Positions 1 to 5,924 of a stretch of 21,116 nucleotides of DNA are shown piece by piece. Position 1 is the stretch's first letter. Each line of letters starts with the position of its first letter. The position numbers and the translations under genes were made by a program. This DNA is from an uncultured Agitococcus sp. (GTDB taxonomy: Bacteria; Pseudomonadota; Gammaproteobacteria; Pseudomonadales; Moraxellaceae), in contig NZ_CALETI010000317.1 in the NCBI RefSeq assembly GCF_937920075.1, positions 1 to 21,116 on the forward strand. The letters are read 5' to 3'. The notes beneath the pieces were generated by a model. The model worked only from the letters and a program-made list of their open reading frames with translations, was not told the DNA's origin and made no database searches.

Positions 1-1
1 G

Positions 2-793
2 GATGATGAAGACTACATAAGTTTGACGGATATGGTGCAGGGATTTGATGGGCAAGAGCAACTTATTAAAAATTGGCTGCAAAATCAAAATACTATTGAG
101 TTTTTGAGTGTTTGGGAGCGTCTAAATAATCCAAATTTTAATTTGGTGGAATTACACCAAATTAAAAGTGAAATAGGGCTTAATCGATTTGTGATGTCTG
201 CTAAGAAGTGGGCAGAAAAAACTAATGCTATAGGAATAGTTGCTAGAGCTGGCCGTTACGGTGGCACATTTGCCCACAAGGATATTGCTTTTGAGTTTGG
301 CTCATGGTTGAGTCCTGAGTTTAAGCTATATTTAATCAAGGAATTTCAACGACTTAAAGATGCCGAAGCTCAAAGTGGACAATTAGAATGGAATATTCGC
401 CGCACCTTGGTTAAAGCTAATTATCGTATTCATACTGATGCGATTAAAGCTAATCTTATTCCTCCAGCTATTAGTAAAGCTCAAGAGGGGTTTGTTTATG
501 CTAATGAAGCAGATTTATTAAACAAGGCTTTGTTTGGGATGACTGCTAAAGAATGGAGAGAGAAAAACTCTGATAAGACTGATGGCAATATTAGAGATTA
601 TGCAACTATTGAGCAATTAGTGGTAATGGCAAGTCTTGAAAGTCAAAATGCTTTGCTGATACAACAAGGCCATGATGCGTCAACACGCTTAAGTATATTA
701 AATCAATTGGCGATTAGTCAGCTTCGCTCTTTACTAGGTAATGTTGCTGTTAAGAAATTAGAAAATCCTCCCTTACTAGATGATAAAAAATAG
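2..793 (+). CDS. KilA-N domain protein (5' end cut by window)
   Basis: KilA-N proteins are DNA-binding proteins of phages and large DNA viruses, often antirepressors or regulators. The frame is open to the first bases, and the residues before the possible TTG start at 23 read DDEDYISLTDMVQGF, the usual beginning of the KilA-N fold. The true start is therefore probably upstream of the window and the TTG is not the real start. Typical motifs follow: a run around NTIEFLSVWERLNNPNFN, then GGTFAHKDIAFEFGSWLSP, then the helix EFKLYLIKEFQRLK. The C-terminal half is helical, with a segment around RRTLVKANYRIHTDAIKANLIP as in other KilA-N proteins. It is the leftmost visible gene of the satellite. Its target is unknown. 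Confidence 0.85.
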   Translation, partial: DDEDYISLTDMVQGFDGQEQLIKNWLQNQNTIEFLSVWERLNNPNFNLVELHQIKSEIGLNRFVMSAKKWAEKTNAIGIVARAGRYGGTFAHKDIAFEFGSWLSPEFKLYLIKEFQRLKDAEAQSGQLEWNIRRTLVKANYRIHTDAIKANLIPPAISKAQEGFVYANEADLLNKALFGMTAKEWREKNSDKTDGNIRDYATIEQLVVMASLESQNALLIQQGHDASTRLSILNQLAISQLRSLLGNVAVKKLENPPLLDDKK

Positions 794-841
794 TATCGGC
801 TAGATATTTTTAGAATGTCATGTTTAAAAAATGGCAAAAAA

Positions 842-866
842 TCGACATATTTTTAAAACGTGTCGA
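842..866. promoter_or_regulatory. Inverted repeat downstream of the KilA-N gene
   Basis: TCGACA and TGTCGA lie 13 bases apart in AT-rich DNA between the KilA-N gene and the next small frame. It could be an operator or a weak hairpin. Six-base arms are short, so confidence is low. Confidence 0.25.
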
Positions 867-886
867 AAAAATGAATATTTTTCAAC

Positions 887-1135
887 ATGAGTTCTACATT
901 TTTCATGGTCAACAAAAGAAAAGCCTATCTAAAAGAGATTTATGTGGATACAGTTAGCCTACTTGCTCAAATAGAACAGCTAAAAGAACAACTCGCAAAA
1001 GCCAATGATTTATTAAAAGAGGCTGAGTCTGCGTTAATTTTGCATCTTGGCTATTGCAAAGGCACTCAAATACCTAACCATGCTAGCCAAGTACATACAC
1101 AAATTACCGATTATTTAGAGGGCCTACACCTATAA
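887..1135 (+). CDS. Small hypothetical protein, coiled-coil like
   Basis: This 82-codon frame encodes a basic N-terminus followed by a heptad-like helix (VSLLAQIEQLKEQLAKANDLLKEAESALILHL). I do not recognise a family. No clear Shine-Dalgarno sequence precedes the ATG at 887. The internal ATG at 905 (MVNKRKAYLKEIYVDT) may be the real start, because the first six residues look unlike a normal N-terminus. It lies between the KilA-N gene and the iteron region in the same direction. Codon use resembles its neighbours and the amphipathic helix argues for a real protein, but this is a modest claim. Confidence 0.45.
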   Translation: MSSTFFMVNKRKAYLKEIYVDTVSLLAQIEQLKEQLAKANDLLKEAESALILHLGYCKGTQIPNHASQVHTQITDYLEGLHL

Positions 1136-1178
1136 AATTTATCAAGTTTAATCCGTTTTTAGTTTTGTTTAAAAAGCA

Positions 1179-1568
1179 CGGTTACCTTGTTACCTATTTT
1201 TTTGACCCCCTATCCTAAAAAAATAAAAAAACCTCATAGCACTAGATATAAAAATCATCAATTTTTAGTGTTTAAAGCTCATTTTGCTGATTTTTAATAC
1301 AATTTTTGGCAATGATATAAGAACACTTTTTAAAAGTTTGGGGTCATGGGAAAGAGGTAACAAAGGTAACCAGTCAAATAAAATAGGCTTCTAAGCCTAG
1401 AGCCTCAAGGCTTACAGAGATTTTGACAAAAGGTAACTTTTTGGTAACTTTATGGTAACTTGGTTACCGTCACCAATGGTAACCAACACAAAAACAAAAT
1501 CTATATAAAAACAATAAGTTATAAAAAATACTTTTTTGGAGTTACCTCATGGTTACCCTCTAGTTACC
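1179..1568. repeat. GGTAAC iteron array, candidate replication origin
   Basis: Twelve copies of GGTAAC or its complement GTTACC fall in 390 bases, against about 0.2 expected by chance. They start at 1180 and 1188 (GTTACC), 1356 and 1365 (GGTAAC), 1432, 1443 and 1454 (GGTAAC, exactly 11 apart), 1463 (GTTACC), 1478 (GGTAAC), and 1541, 1552 and 1563 (GTTACC, exactly 11 apart). The outer pairs also form an imperfect inverted repeat that includes GACCCC at 1204-1209 and GGGGTC at 1340-1345. Interleaved AAGCCT/AGGCTT hairpins lie at 1384-1412. The helical spacing and mirror symmetry suggest cooperative protein binding. By analogy with the type I iterons that the P4 alpha protein binds at ori and crr, this is a candidate origin. 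The 76-codon frame at 1460-1690 overlaps the array and looks accidental. Confidence 0.75.
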
Positions 1569-1765
1569 TCCCTGTAAGTTCTAAATCACACCCTAAAAGC
1601 CTAACTAAAAAGCTAAACACCACTTCTATTGTTAAGCTTATCCATAACCATGACCCCCAAAAAAGCATTTTTTATCATTCTCCGTTGTAATTCTGATTTA
1701 TAACCCTTATCGAATAGAATTTTTTTTTGCCTCATACACAATAGCTTTACCGAGTGAAGCTAGGT

Positions 1766-1791
1766 GAATCTATACGGAACTGTACGGATTC
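1766..1791. promoter_or_regulatory. Candidate operator upstream of the AlpA-type gene
   Basis: GAATC at 1766-1770 and GATTC at 1787-1791 are inverted arms. Inside them TACGGA occurs twice as a direct repeat with a period of 10. The site lies 49 bases before the AlpA-type start, a plausible place for autoregulation. No promoter hexamers were convincing here. Confidence 0.35.
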
Positions 1792-1839
1792 TATCTAGCA
1801 AGCTTTAACCGTAAATGTGTGCAATGAAGGGGTTCGACA

Positions 1840-2091
1840 ATGCAAGCACAACCGCAAAACGTACCAATTTTTAAAGCGGTACATAGCGCAAATTTAGGCG
1901 ACCGTTTATTAAGACGTGTCGAAGTAGAGCATAAAACAGGTTTAAGCCGTTCGGCCATTTATGATGGTATCCGAAAAGGTACTTTTCCTGAACCTGTACC
2001 GTTGGGGGGTAAATCTGTTGCTTGGTTATGTAGTGAGATTGACGCGTGGATTGCTGATAAGGTTGCTAAACGCAATCAAAAATCAGCGTAA
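1840..2091 (+). CDS. AlpA-family excisionase/regulator
   Basis: AlpA-type proteins are small MerR-like winged-helix regulators found in P4-like satellites and integrative islands (P4 Vis, CP4-57 AlpA). They control integrase expression, excision or satellite promoters. The 83-residue protein has the family pattern from about residue 22: LLRRVEVEHKTGLSRSAIYD, then a basic turn GIRKGTFPEPVPLGGKSVAW, then the closing helix EIDAWIADKVAKR. The N-terminal 20 residues are an ordinary unstructured lead. A GAAGGGG stretch lies just before the ATG. It sits next to an iteron region and a candidate operator at the head of the satellite's small-gene segment. Family assignment is firm; whether it acts as excisionase or activator is inference. 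Confidence 0.88.
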   Translation: MQAQPQNVPIFKAVHSANLGDRLLRRVEVEHKTGLSRSAIYDGIRKGTFPEPVPLGGKSVAWLCSEIDAWIADKVAKRNQKSA

Positions 2092-2118
2092 TTTAACTTT
2101 TTAAAGTGAGTAATAAAC

Positions 2119-2385
2119 ATGGGTACTGTGACTATTAAAGCCAATAACCAAACTTTAACGCTATCGAGTGAAGATGCTCTTGCACTTGAAAAGGCATTAA
2201 TTCAGGCCAAAAAAGCCCCTAATCAAGACATTCAACAAATGACTAATAGCGGCATTATGTTGGTAACGTTTATGCCCGATGCACGCGCTAACTTTAGCCG
2301 TTCTATCAAGCCTACAGATGCTATTTTGTCACCTGAACAAAAGCCTTTTTTTACTGCTAGTGAAGTCGTTCAAACAGACTGCTAA
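2119..2385 (+). CDS. Small hypothetical satellite protein
   Basis: An 88-codon frame starts 27 bases after the AlpA-type gene, with AAGTGAG upstream of the ATG. The N-terminal part looks like short beta strands (TVTIKANNQTLTLSSEDALALEKALIQAKK) and is followed by a second strand-rich part (SGIMLVTFMPDARANFSRS). The next gene has a similar rhythm: strands, a DALxxAI-type helix, then strands ending in a GxxxVxxF-like motif. The two may be distant relatives, which is an inference from pattern only. No known family is recognised. Position suggests co-transcription with the AlpA-type gene. Confidence 0.6.
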   Translation: MGTVTIKANNQTLTLSSEDALALEKALIQAKKAPNQDIQQMTNSGIMLVTFMPDARANFSRSIKPTDAILSPEQKPFFTASEVVQTDC

Positions 2386-2412
2386 ACCCTACGCTTAACC
2401 CCCAATTAAATA

Positions 2413-2468
2413 GCGCAAAAAAAGCACTAATCATGCTTATAGGGGAGTTTTGCGCCTAAAAAATGCTT
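2413..2468 (+). repeat. Hairpin carrying copy 1 of a dispersed 35-base repeat
   Basis: GCGCAAAA (2413-2420) and TTTTGCGC (2448-2455) form a perfect outer stem, and AAGCA (2422-2426) with TGCTT (2434-2438) forms an inner stem. The segment starting TAATCATGCTTATAGGGGA at 2428 is repeated with about four changes over 35 bases at 7741. It lies in the gap between two small genes, ahead of the GAGG ribosome-binding site (2470-2473) of the next. It could be an RNA control element or a DNA-binding site. Confidence 0.6.
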
Positions 2469-2478
2469 TGAGGTCAAA

Positions 2479-2844
2479 ATGAATTTATTAGTCGAAGTCA
2501 ACGAAAATTATGGCAAGTATTATTTATCTATCAATGTGGCCGCACGTGATGCCTTAATAACAGCTATAAATTTGGCTGTTGGTGAATCGCCACGTCCCAA
2601 AGTTGGTCAACCGAGTGTTGTGGGAATGATTACCGCTAAATGTTTAGGCCAATGTGTAGAGATTAAGGCAGCTAATCAAAAAGTGATTGTTCGTACAGAA
2701 AATGTGCCTGCCTTGCTAGAAGCTTTAGCTAATGCAAACACCTCAAATTCAATTTTAAATGCGCCTCAAGTGATTGAGACTAGCACTGGCTGTATTGGGG
2801 TGATGTGTTTTGAGCCACCACAAGACGAGCCTTTAACCGAGTAG
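2479..2844 (+). CDS. Hypothetical satellite protein
   Basis: This 121-codon gene has GAGG five bases before the ATG. The product begins with strands (NLLVEVNENYGKYYLSINV), then a helix (AARDALITAINLAVGE), then a strand-rich segment with two cysteines (AKCLGQCVEIKAANQKVIVRT), then another helix and a final strand CIGVMCFEPP before an acidic tail. I do not recognise a family. It ends just before a strong terminator, so it is probably the last gene of the AlpA-type transcript. Codon use matches the satellite genes on either side. Real gene: likely. Function: unknown. Confidence 0.65.
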   Translation: MNLLVEVNENYGKYYLSINVAARDALITAINLAVGESPRPKVGQPSVVGMITAKCLGQCVEIKAANQKVIVRTENVPALLEALANANTSNSILNAPQVIETSTGCIGVMCFEPPQDEPLTE

Positions 2845-2860
2845 GGATATTGGCATTAAA

Positions 2861-2893
2861 AAGCCCGAATAATGCGCTAACACTATCGGGCTT
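2861..2893. terminator. Bidirectional intrinsic terminator
   Basis: AAGCCCGA (2861-2868) pairs perfectly with TCGGGCTT (2886-2893) around a 17-base loop. Plus-strand transcripts meet TTATTTATT after the stem; minus-strand transcripts meet TTTTT. It can close the 1840-2844 gene group and also the convergent DUF2442 gene. Confidence 0.75.
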
Positions 2894-2962
2894 ATTTATT
2901 AAAAACTAATCGTCTTGTAGCAAAAGGAGCATAGCACAATGTGTATGCCAGTCAATCAGTTT

Positions 2963-3403
2963 TTAGGCAGCTTGGTGCAAGCTGTTCCAACCTTTACAAG
3001 CCAAAGCAATGTGCTTAGGTATCAAGGCCGCACCGCTACTGTAGGCGGTAATGGTACGCCTAGACAAGCCCAATTCTTGAGCGGCGGTGGTCAAAGACAG
3101 TTTGTTAGTCGTCATCCAATTCTTAAAGTCAACGGTGGGCATAATATCGCCGTGTTGTTCCAGTGCGAGGCGATACAAGGTACTGGCGGCTATCTCAATA
3201 TCATTGCCCCATGTGACATCAAAACCCCATTCACCTACTTGCGCCTGTTTAAAGATACTGCTTTTTTTGAGCGGTTGCAGCACGACAAAACGCTGAATAT
3301 ACGCGCCCAAGTCAACAGTATTTTGTTTGCCATTGTGCCATGTAATTTGAATTTGATAGGCGGCCAAGACTTCTACAGCCGCAATTTGCATTTTGCTAGT
3401 CAT
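2963..3403 (-). CDS. DUF2442 protein with C-terminal helix-turn-helix
   Basis: The first 75 residues match the DUF2442 pattern (IAAVEVLAAYQIQITWHNGKQNTVDL, then a strand-rich region). The last 50 form a helix-turn-helix like those of Cro/CI-type regulators (LSLTTAAQELGLSRRTITAYSSG, about residues 103-125). DUF2442 genes often sit next to DUF4160 genes, and the pair has been predicted to act as a toxin-antitoxin-like module; I know of no firm biochemical role. Here the start lies three bases after the DUF4160 stop, so the two are one operon. The helix-turn-helix suggests this member binds DNA and represses the pair. The pair runs against all neighbouring satellite genes, which suggests a separate insertion. 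Confidence 0.85.
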   Translation of the reverse strand: MTSKMQIAAVEVLAAYQIQITWHNGKQNTVDLGAYIQRFVVLQPLKKSSIFKQAQVGEWGFDVTWGNDIEIAASTLYRLALEQHGDIMPTVDFKNWMTTNKLSLTTAAQELGLSRRTITAYSSGAALIPKHIALACKGWNSLHQAA

Positions 3404-3406
3404 CGT

Positions 3407-3640
3407 TTAGCCTCTCTCATTTTGTTGTTGCCACACTTGCTTGAGGTGGTCAATGTTTTGACTTGCCCAAGCCAATGCTGCTTTAAGGGCTTTTGCATTT
3501 GCACCTTTACCCAATATCTGCAAACCGTCAATTGTGACCAACGATTCACCGTCAGGCGTTTGTACATGAAAATGCGGCGGCGCATGGTCATCGGGGTAAA
3601 TTTTGATTTTCCAGTTACTGGCATGGTGTACGGTAGTCAT
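3407..3640 (-). CDS. DUF4160 protein, putative partner of the DUF2442 protein
   Basis: The 77-residue product shows the DUF4160 signature: an N-terminal strand, then the histidine-rich motif PDDHAPPHFHV (residues 16-26), then TPDGESLVTIDGLQILG and a long C-terminal helix ending near QVWQQQNERG. Length is normal for the family. It is the first gene of a two-gene minus-strand operon with the DUF2442/helix-turn-helix gene. In the toxin-antitoxin view it would be the putative toxin, but that is a prediction. The start at 3640 sits only about one base from the expected transcription start of the best upstream promoter, so the message may be nearly leaderless. Confidence 0.85.
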   Translation of the reverse strand: MTTVHHASNWKIKIYPDDHAPPHFHVQTPDGESLVTIDGLQILGKGANAKALKAALAWASQNIDHLKQVWQQQNERG

Positions 3641-3647
3641 GCAAATA

Positions 3648-3676
3648 ATACTAGCGAAAATTTTTCTCTATTACAA
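3648..3676 (-). promoter_or_regulatory. Candidate promoter for the DUF4160/DUF2442 pair
   Basis: On the minus strand TTGTAA is followed after 17 bases by TAGTAT. It diverges from the C4-like locus promoter, so the two share about 45 bases of upstream DNA. Confidence 0.4.
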
Positions 3677-3694
3677 TATATTTTATTTACCTAC

Positions 3695-3724
3695 TTGACG
3701 ACAGCCACAGACGCGGCCAATAAT
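3695..3724 (+). promoter_or_regulatory. Candidate promoter of the satellite C4-like locus
   Basis: TTGACG (3695-3700) is followed after 18 bases by AATAAT (3719-3724). The distance from the -35 element to the structured RNA (138 bases) is close to that of the second locus (129 bases), which supports the call. Confidence 0.45.
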
Positions 3725-3775
3725 GACGCCACTGACCCACATGGTCAGGCAGGCTTGGTCGCCTGTTGTCAAAGG

Positions 3776-3807
3776 CGCACAACCGCGCTTTGCGGTTTTT
3801 TTGTGCG
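3776..3807 (+). terminator. Leader hairpin with T-run (terminator or processing element)
   Basis: CCGC (3783-3786) and GCGG (3792-3795) form an inner stem followed by seven T. An outer stem CGCACAA (3776-3782) with TTGTGCG (3801-3807) can enclose it. The same hairpin with GCGG and a T-run occurs at the matching place of the second locus (17351-17372). Because the RNA and the operon lie downstream, it probably acts as an attenuator or processing signal rather than a full stop. Confidence 0.6.
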
Positions 3808-3832
3808 TGCCATACAGCGTTATCTTTTTGAT

Positions 3833-3897
3833 GGACTGTATGGGGAGGCGTTCGCGCCTGCCAGCCCCTTTGACTGGTCGACCAACCCTGTACAGCC
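3833..3897 (+). ncRNA. C4-like antisense RNA controlling the satellite replication operon
   Basis: C4 RNA of phages P1 and P7 is an antisense RNA cut from the leader of the transcript it controls; it pairs with two sites near the ribosome-binding site of the next frame (icd) and so blocks icd and ant. Here an outer stem GG-CTGTA/TACAG-CC (3833-3840, 3891-3897, one bulge) encloses hairpin 1, AGGCG-TTCG-CGCCT (3846-3859), and hairpin 2, CCAG/CTGG (3861-3864, 3874-3877). The hairpin 2 loop holds CCTTTGA (3867-3873), complementary to TCAAAGG (3942-3948) at the Shine-Dalgarno of the 3959 gene. CGACCAA (3879-3885) is complementary to TTGGTCG (3911-3917). The locus at 17390 has the same plan with changed but still matching pairs. 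Frames read through this region are often annotated as Icd-like or Ash proteins; I consider the RNA the real product. Confidence 0.8.
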
Positions 3898-3910
3898 CGT
3901 CACCCGATGC

Positions 3911-3949
3911 TTGGTCGCTTTTGGTGATGGCTTATTCATCATCAAAGGA
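3911..3949 (+). promoter_or_regulatory. Target sites of the C4-like RNA and ribosome-binding site
   Basis: TTGGTCG (3911-3917) and TCAAAGG (3942-3948) are the complements of two segments of the upstream RNA. The second overlaps AAAGGA (3944-3949), the Shine-Dalgarno nine bases before the ATG at 3959, so pairing would hide the ribosome-binding site of the first operon gene. Confidence 0.75.
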
Positions 3950-3958
3950 ACGTCCACC

Positions 3959-4249
3959 ATGACAACCGCCGCCCAAAATCCGTCTAGTGTTAGCCAAACA
4001 CTGGCCGCCGTTATTTGTATTTTACAAAATCTTAATCCTGATACCTATACCCACACAAGCACGCTATTAGCGGCTTTTAAGGCACAAGGTATTAAGCGTG
4101 ATTTACGTTCTATTCAACGTTATTTAGTGGCTTTAGCCGACTATTCGCTAGTCGAGCATGACAACCATCACCCTAAAGGCTGGAAACTACGCACCAACCC
4201 CAACAAATACGCGGTAGAAGCGATTTTAGCAATGGGGGTGCAAGCATGA
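3959..4249 (+). CDS. Small winged-helix-like protein, first gene of the replication operon
   Basis: The 96-residue product looks like a winged helix: a helix VSQTLAAVICILQNLNP, a second helix TSTLLAAFKAQGI, a recognition-like helix RDLRSIQRYLVALADYSLVE, then a wing with HHPKGWKLRTNP. The RSIQRYL part resembles the DNA-binding domain of WYL-type regulators, but no WYL domain is present. The ATG at 3959 is chosen because AAAGGA lies nine bases upstream and C4-type regulation points to it. The frame is open back to 2939, but that extension runs through the C4-like RNA and antisense to the DUF2442/DUF4160 genes, so I treat it as accidental. The stop overlaps the next start (ATGA). In P1 and P4 the gene after the antisense RNA is a lysis/lysogeny switch protein; a similar role is possible. 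Confidence 0.8.
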   Translation: MTTAAQNPSSVSQTLAAVICILQNLNPDTYTHTSTLLAAFKAQGIKRDLRSIQRYLVALADYSLVEHDNHHPKGWKLRTNPNKYAVEAILAMGVQA

Positions 4250-4692
4250 GTCCACGTCAACCAACCGCGCGTAAAAGCACAAAAAATTATTCGCCTGCCA
4301 TGCGTCAATACTTAGTGCAATTAACCGATTTAGCATGGCAAGCCCAACCTTTAGAGGGCGAGTATTGGCAAGTATTAACAGCCAAAGGCGAAACCTTGGC
4401 GATAGTTAACGATACTGTCACACAAGCAAACATTAACGCACAACAAGCGGCACAGTTAATGGCCGATGCCCCTTTGTTGCTCAAAGAGTTGTTATTAGCT
4501 CACCACTTATTGCGTGATACTGTGACGCGTTTATTTACCAATGAGAAAAAAGTCACTTTTGAGGATATTAAACCGACTAGCGAGCGGTACGACCAACGTT
4601 TGAGACTACTCGCCAAATACCGTGACTTGATAGAAAACAGAGAGGCCGACTATGCCCCTTTGTTAGCCAACAAGGAGCAAGGCCATGACTAA
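4246..4692 (+). CDS. Hypothetical replication-operon protein
   Basis: The 148-residue product starts with a basic tail (SPRQPTARKSTKNY), followed by a predicted beta-rich segment (GEYWQVLTAKGETLAIVNDTV) and mostly helical sequence (AQQAAQLMADAPLLLKELLLAHHLLRDTVTRLF, then YDQRLRLLAKYRDLIENRE). I do not recognise a family. It overlaps the previous gene by four bases (ATGA) and the next by eight, so it is translationally coupled in the operon that ends with the primase and helicase. Its place suggests an accessory role in replication or control, similar to the small genes ahead of P4 alpha, but nothing in the sequence proves this. Confidence 0.75.
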   Translation: MSPRQPTARKSTKNYSPAMRQYLVQLTDLAWQAQPLEGEYWQVLTAKGETLAIVNDTVTQANINAQQAAQLMADAPLLLKELLLAHHLLRDTVTRLFTNEKKVTFEDIKPTSERYDQRLRLLAKYRDLIENREADYAPLLANKEQGHD

Positions 4693-4927
4693 GACCGATT
4701 TTATTTGTACCGAAGAACAAATGCGTCAATTGAATATCATTGATGCCCATTTACACGTTTTAAGTGCGTTATCGAGTGCAATAACACGCAATGATTACCC
4801 CCTAGATTTAAGTGCCGACAAATTGGCAACTCTGCTTTGTACCTTGAGCAATGACTTAACAGAGGCTTTAAACAATATCAAGCTGCATACCCATAATCAA
4901 AAAAAGGAGCATAGCCATGACGACTAA
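4685..4927 (+). CDS. Small hypothetical replication-operon protein
   Basis: The 80-residue product is mainly helical (EEQMRQLNIIDAHLHVLSALSSAI, then ADKLATLLCTLSNDLTEALNNI) and ends in a histidine-rich, charged tail HTHNQKKEHSHDD. The tail comes from bases that also carry the strong ribosome-binding site AGGAG and the start of the primase gene, so part of its composition is set by overlap (11 bases). No family is recognised. Its tight overlap with both neighbours is the best evidence that it is translated. Confidence 0.7.
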   Translation: MTKTDFICTEEQMRQLNIIDAHLHVLSALSSAITRNDYPLDLSADKLATLLCTLSNDLTEALNNIKLHTHNQKKEHSHDD

Positions 4928-5924
4928 TAGCACCCTAATTAATAGTATTCGTCAAGTGGCTGCTTGTGCGCTTAACCATTCTGCTATGTTAGTGCCTGAA
5001 TGGTTGCCCGATGGTAAACGTCATAAAAACGATTGGATAGCTAAAAACCCTGTACGTGGCGACCGTCATGCAGGCTCTTTTAGCGTGTCTTTAATATCGG
5101 GTAAATGGCATGATTTTGCCGATAATACCGCTAAGGGTGGTGATTTAGTTGGCTTATATGCCTACTTAAAAGGTTGCCCACAATTACAGGCCGCACAAGC
5201 GATTGATAGCCGTTTAGGTTTAGGGTTATTTGCTCAATCAGGTCAAGCCTATAAGGTTGATAAAGCTAAACAAGAAGCGAATTTACAAGCGGCTCAAGAG
5301 CGTAAACAAAAGGCTCAAGCAATGGAAGAGTACGACCGCCAAGCCGCCAAAGAACAAGCCAAATGGCTATGGCACAATGCTAAGTTAGCCAATCATCAAC
5401 ACCCCTATTTAGTAAAAAAGTTTGTCTTTGCACATGGTTTACGCCAAAACAAACAAGGGTCTTTATTAGTGCCTGTTTGCTATGAGGGCGAGTTAGTCAA
5501 TTTACAGCAAATTAACGTACAGGGCGAAAAACGCTTTTTGGCAGGTGGGCAGGTAAAAGGCTGTTATTCGCCTATAGGTCGTATTGATACACGCAAACCG
5601 CTTTATATTTGTGAGGGGTGGGCAACAGGTGCAACCTTGCATCAACAAACCACTAGCGCGATTGCTTGCGCCTTAAATGCAGGCAATTTAAAAGAGGTTG
5701 CCTTAGCTTTTAGAGCGCGTTATGGCGATAGTTTAGAAATTATTATTGCTGGCGATGACGACCGCAAAAATCCTAATAACGCAGGCAGAAAAGCGGCCAA
5801 TGATGCCGCCTTAGCAATAGGCGCATTAGCTATATTTCCCGAATGGCCAAGCCATGCACCTATTGAGTTAAGCGATTTTAATGACCTTGCTTTGTGGCAA
5901 ATGCAACAAGGAGCAAGTGCATGA
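4917..5924 (+). CDS. TOPRIM-domain DNA primase of the satellite
   Basis: Primes DNA synthesis for the satellite. The N-terminal part (residues 25-90) has the pattern of phage/plasmid primase N-terminal domains, LPDGKRHKNDWIAKNPVRGDRHAGSF then GKWHDFADNTAKGGDLVGL, without the classical CxxC zinc pairs. A charged helical linker (about 115-155) follows. The C-terminal TOPRIM domain shows PLYICEGWATGATL, with catalytic-type E233, and IIIAGDDDRK, with D280 and D282, then an asparagine/aspartate-rich end (LSDFNDLA). In P4 one protein, alpha, carries primase, helicase and origin binding; here the activities seem split between this gene and the next, with which it overlaps by four bases (ATGA). AGGAG lies seven bases before the start. 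Family assignment is firm. Confidence 0.9.
   Translation: MTTNSTLINSIRQVAACALNHSAMLVPEWLPDGKRHKNDWIAKNPVRGDRHAGSFSVSLISGKWHDFADNTAKGGDLVGLYAYLKGCPQLQAAQAIDSRLGLGLFAQSGQAYKVDKAKQEANLQAAQERKQKAQAMEEYDRQAAKEQAKWLWHNAKLANHQHPYLVKKFVFAHGLRQNKQGSLLVPVCYEGELVNLQQINVQGEKRFLAGGQVKGCYSPIGRIDTRKPLYICEGWATGATLHQQTTSAIACALNAGNLKEVALAFRARYGDSLEIIIAGDDDRKNPNNAGRKAANDAALAIGALAIFPEWPSHAPIELSDFNDLALWQMQQGASA

Noticed and set aside
1179..1568. CRISPR array
   Set aside because: Repeat units are six bases in both orientations with short variable spacing; there are no 25-40 base repeats, uniform spacers or cas genes.
1460..1690. 76-codon frame
   Set aside because: It consists largely of the iteron repeats and has a composition rich in Ser, Lys, His and Asn without domain pattern; no ribosome-binding site.
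2939..3958. 436-codon plus-strand frame from 2939 to 4249 as one protein
   Set aside because: Its first two thirds lie antisense to two recognisable genes and run through the structured RNA; only the last 96 codons look like protein, so the gene is called from 3959.
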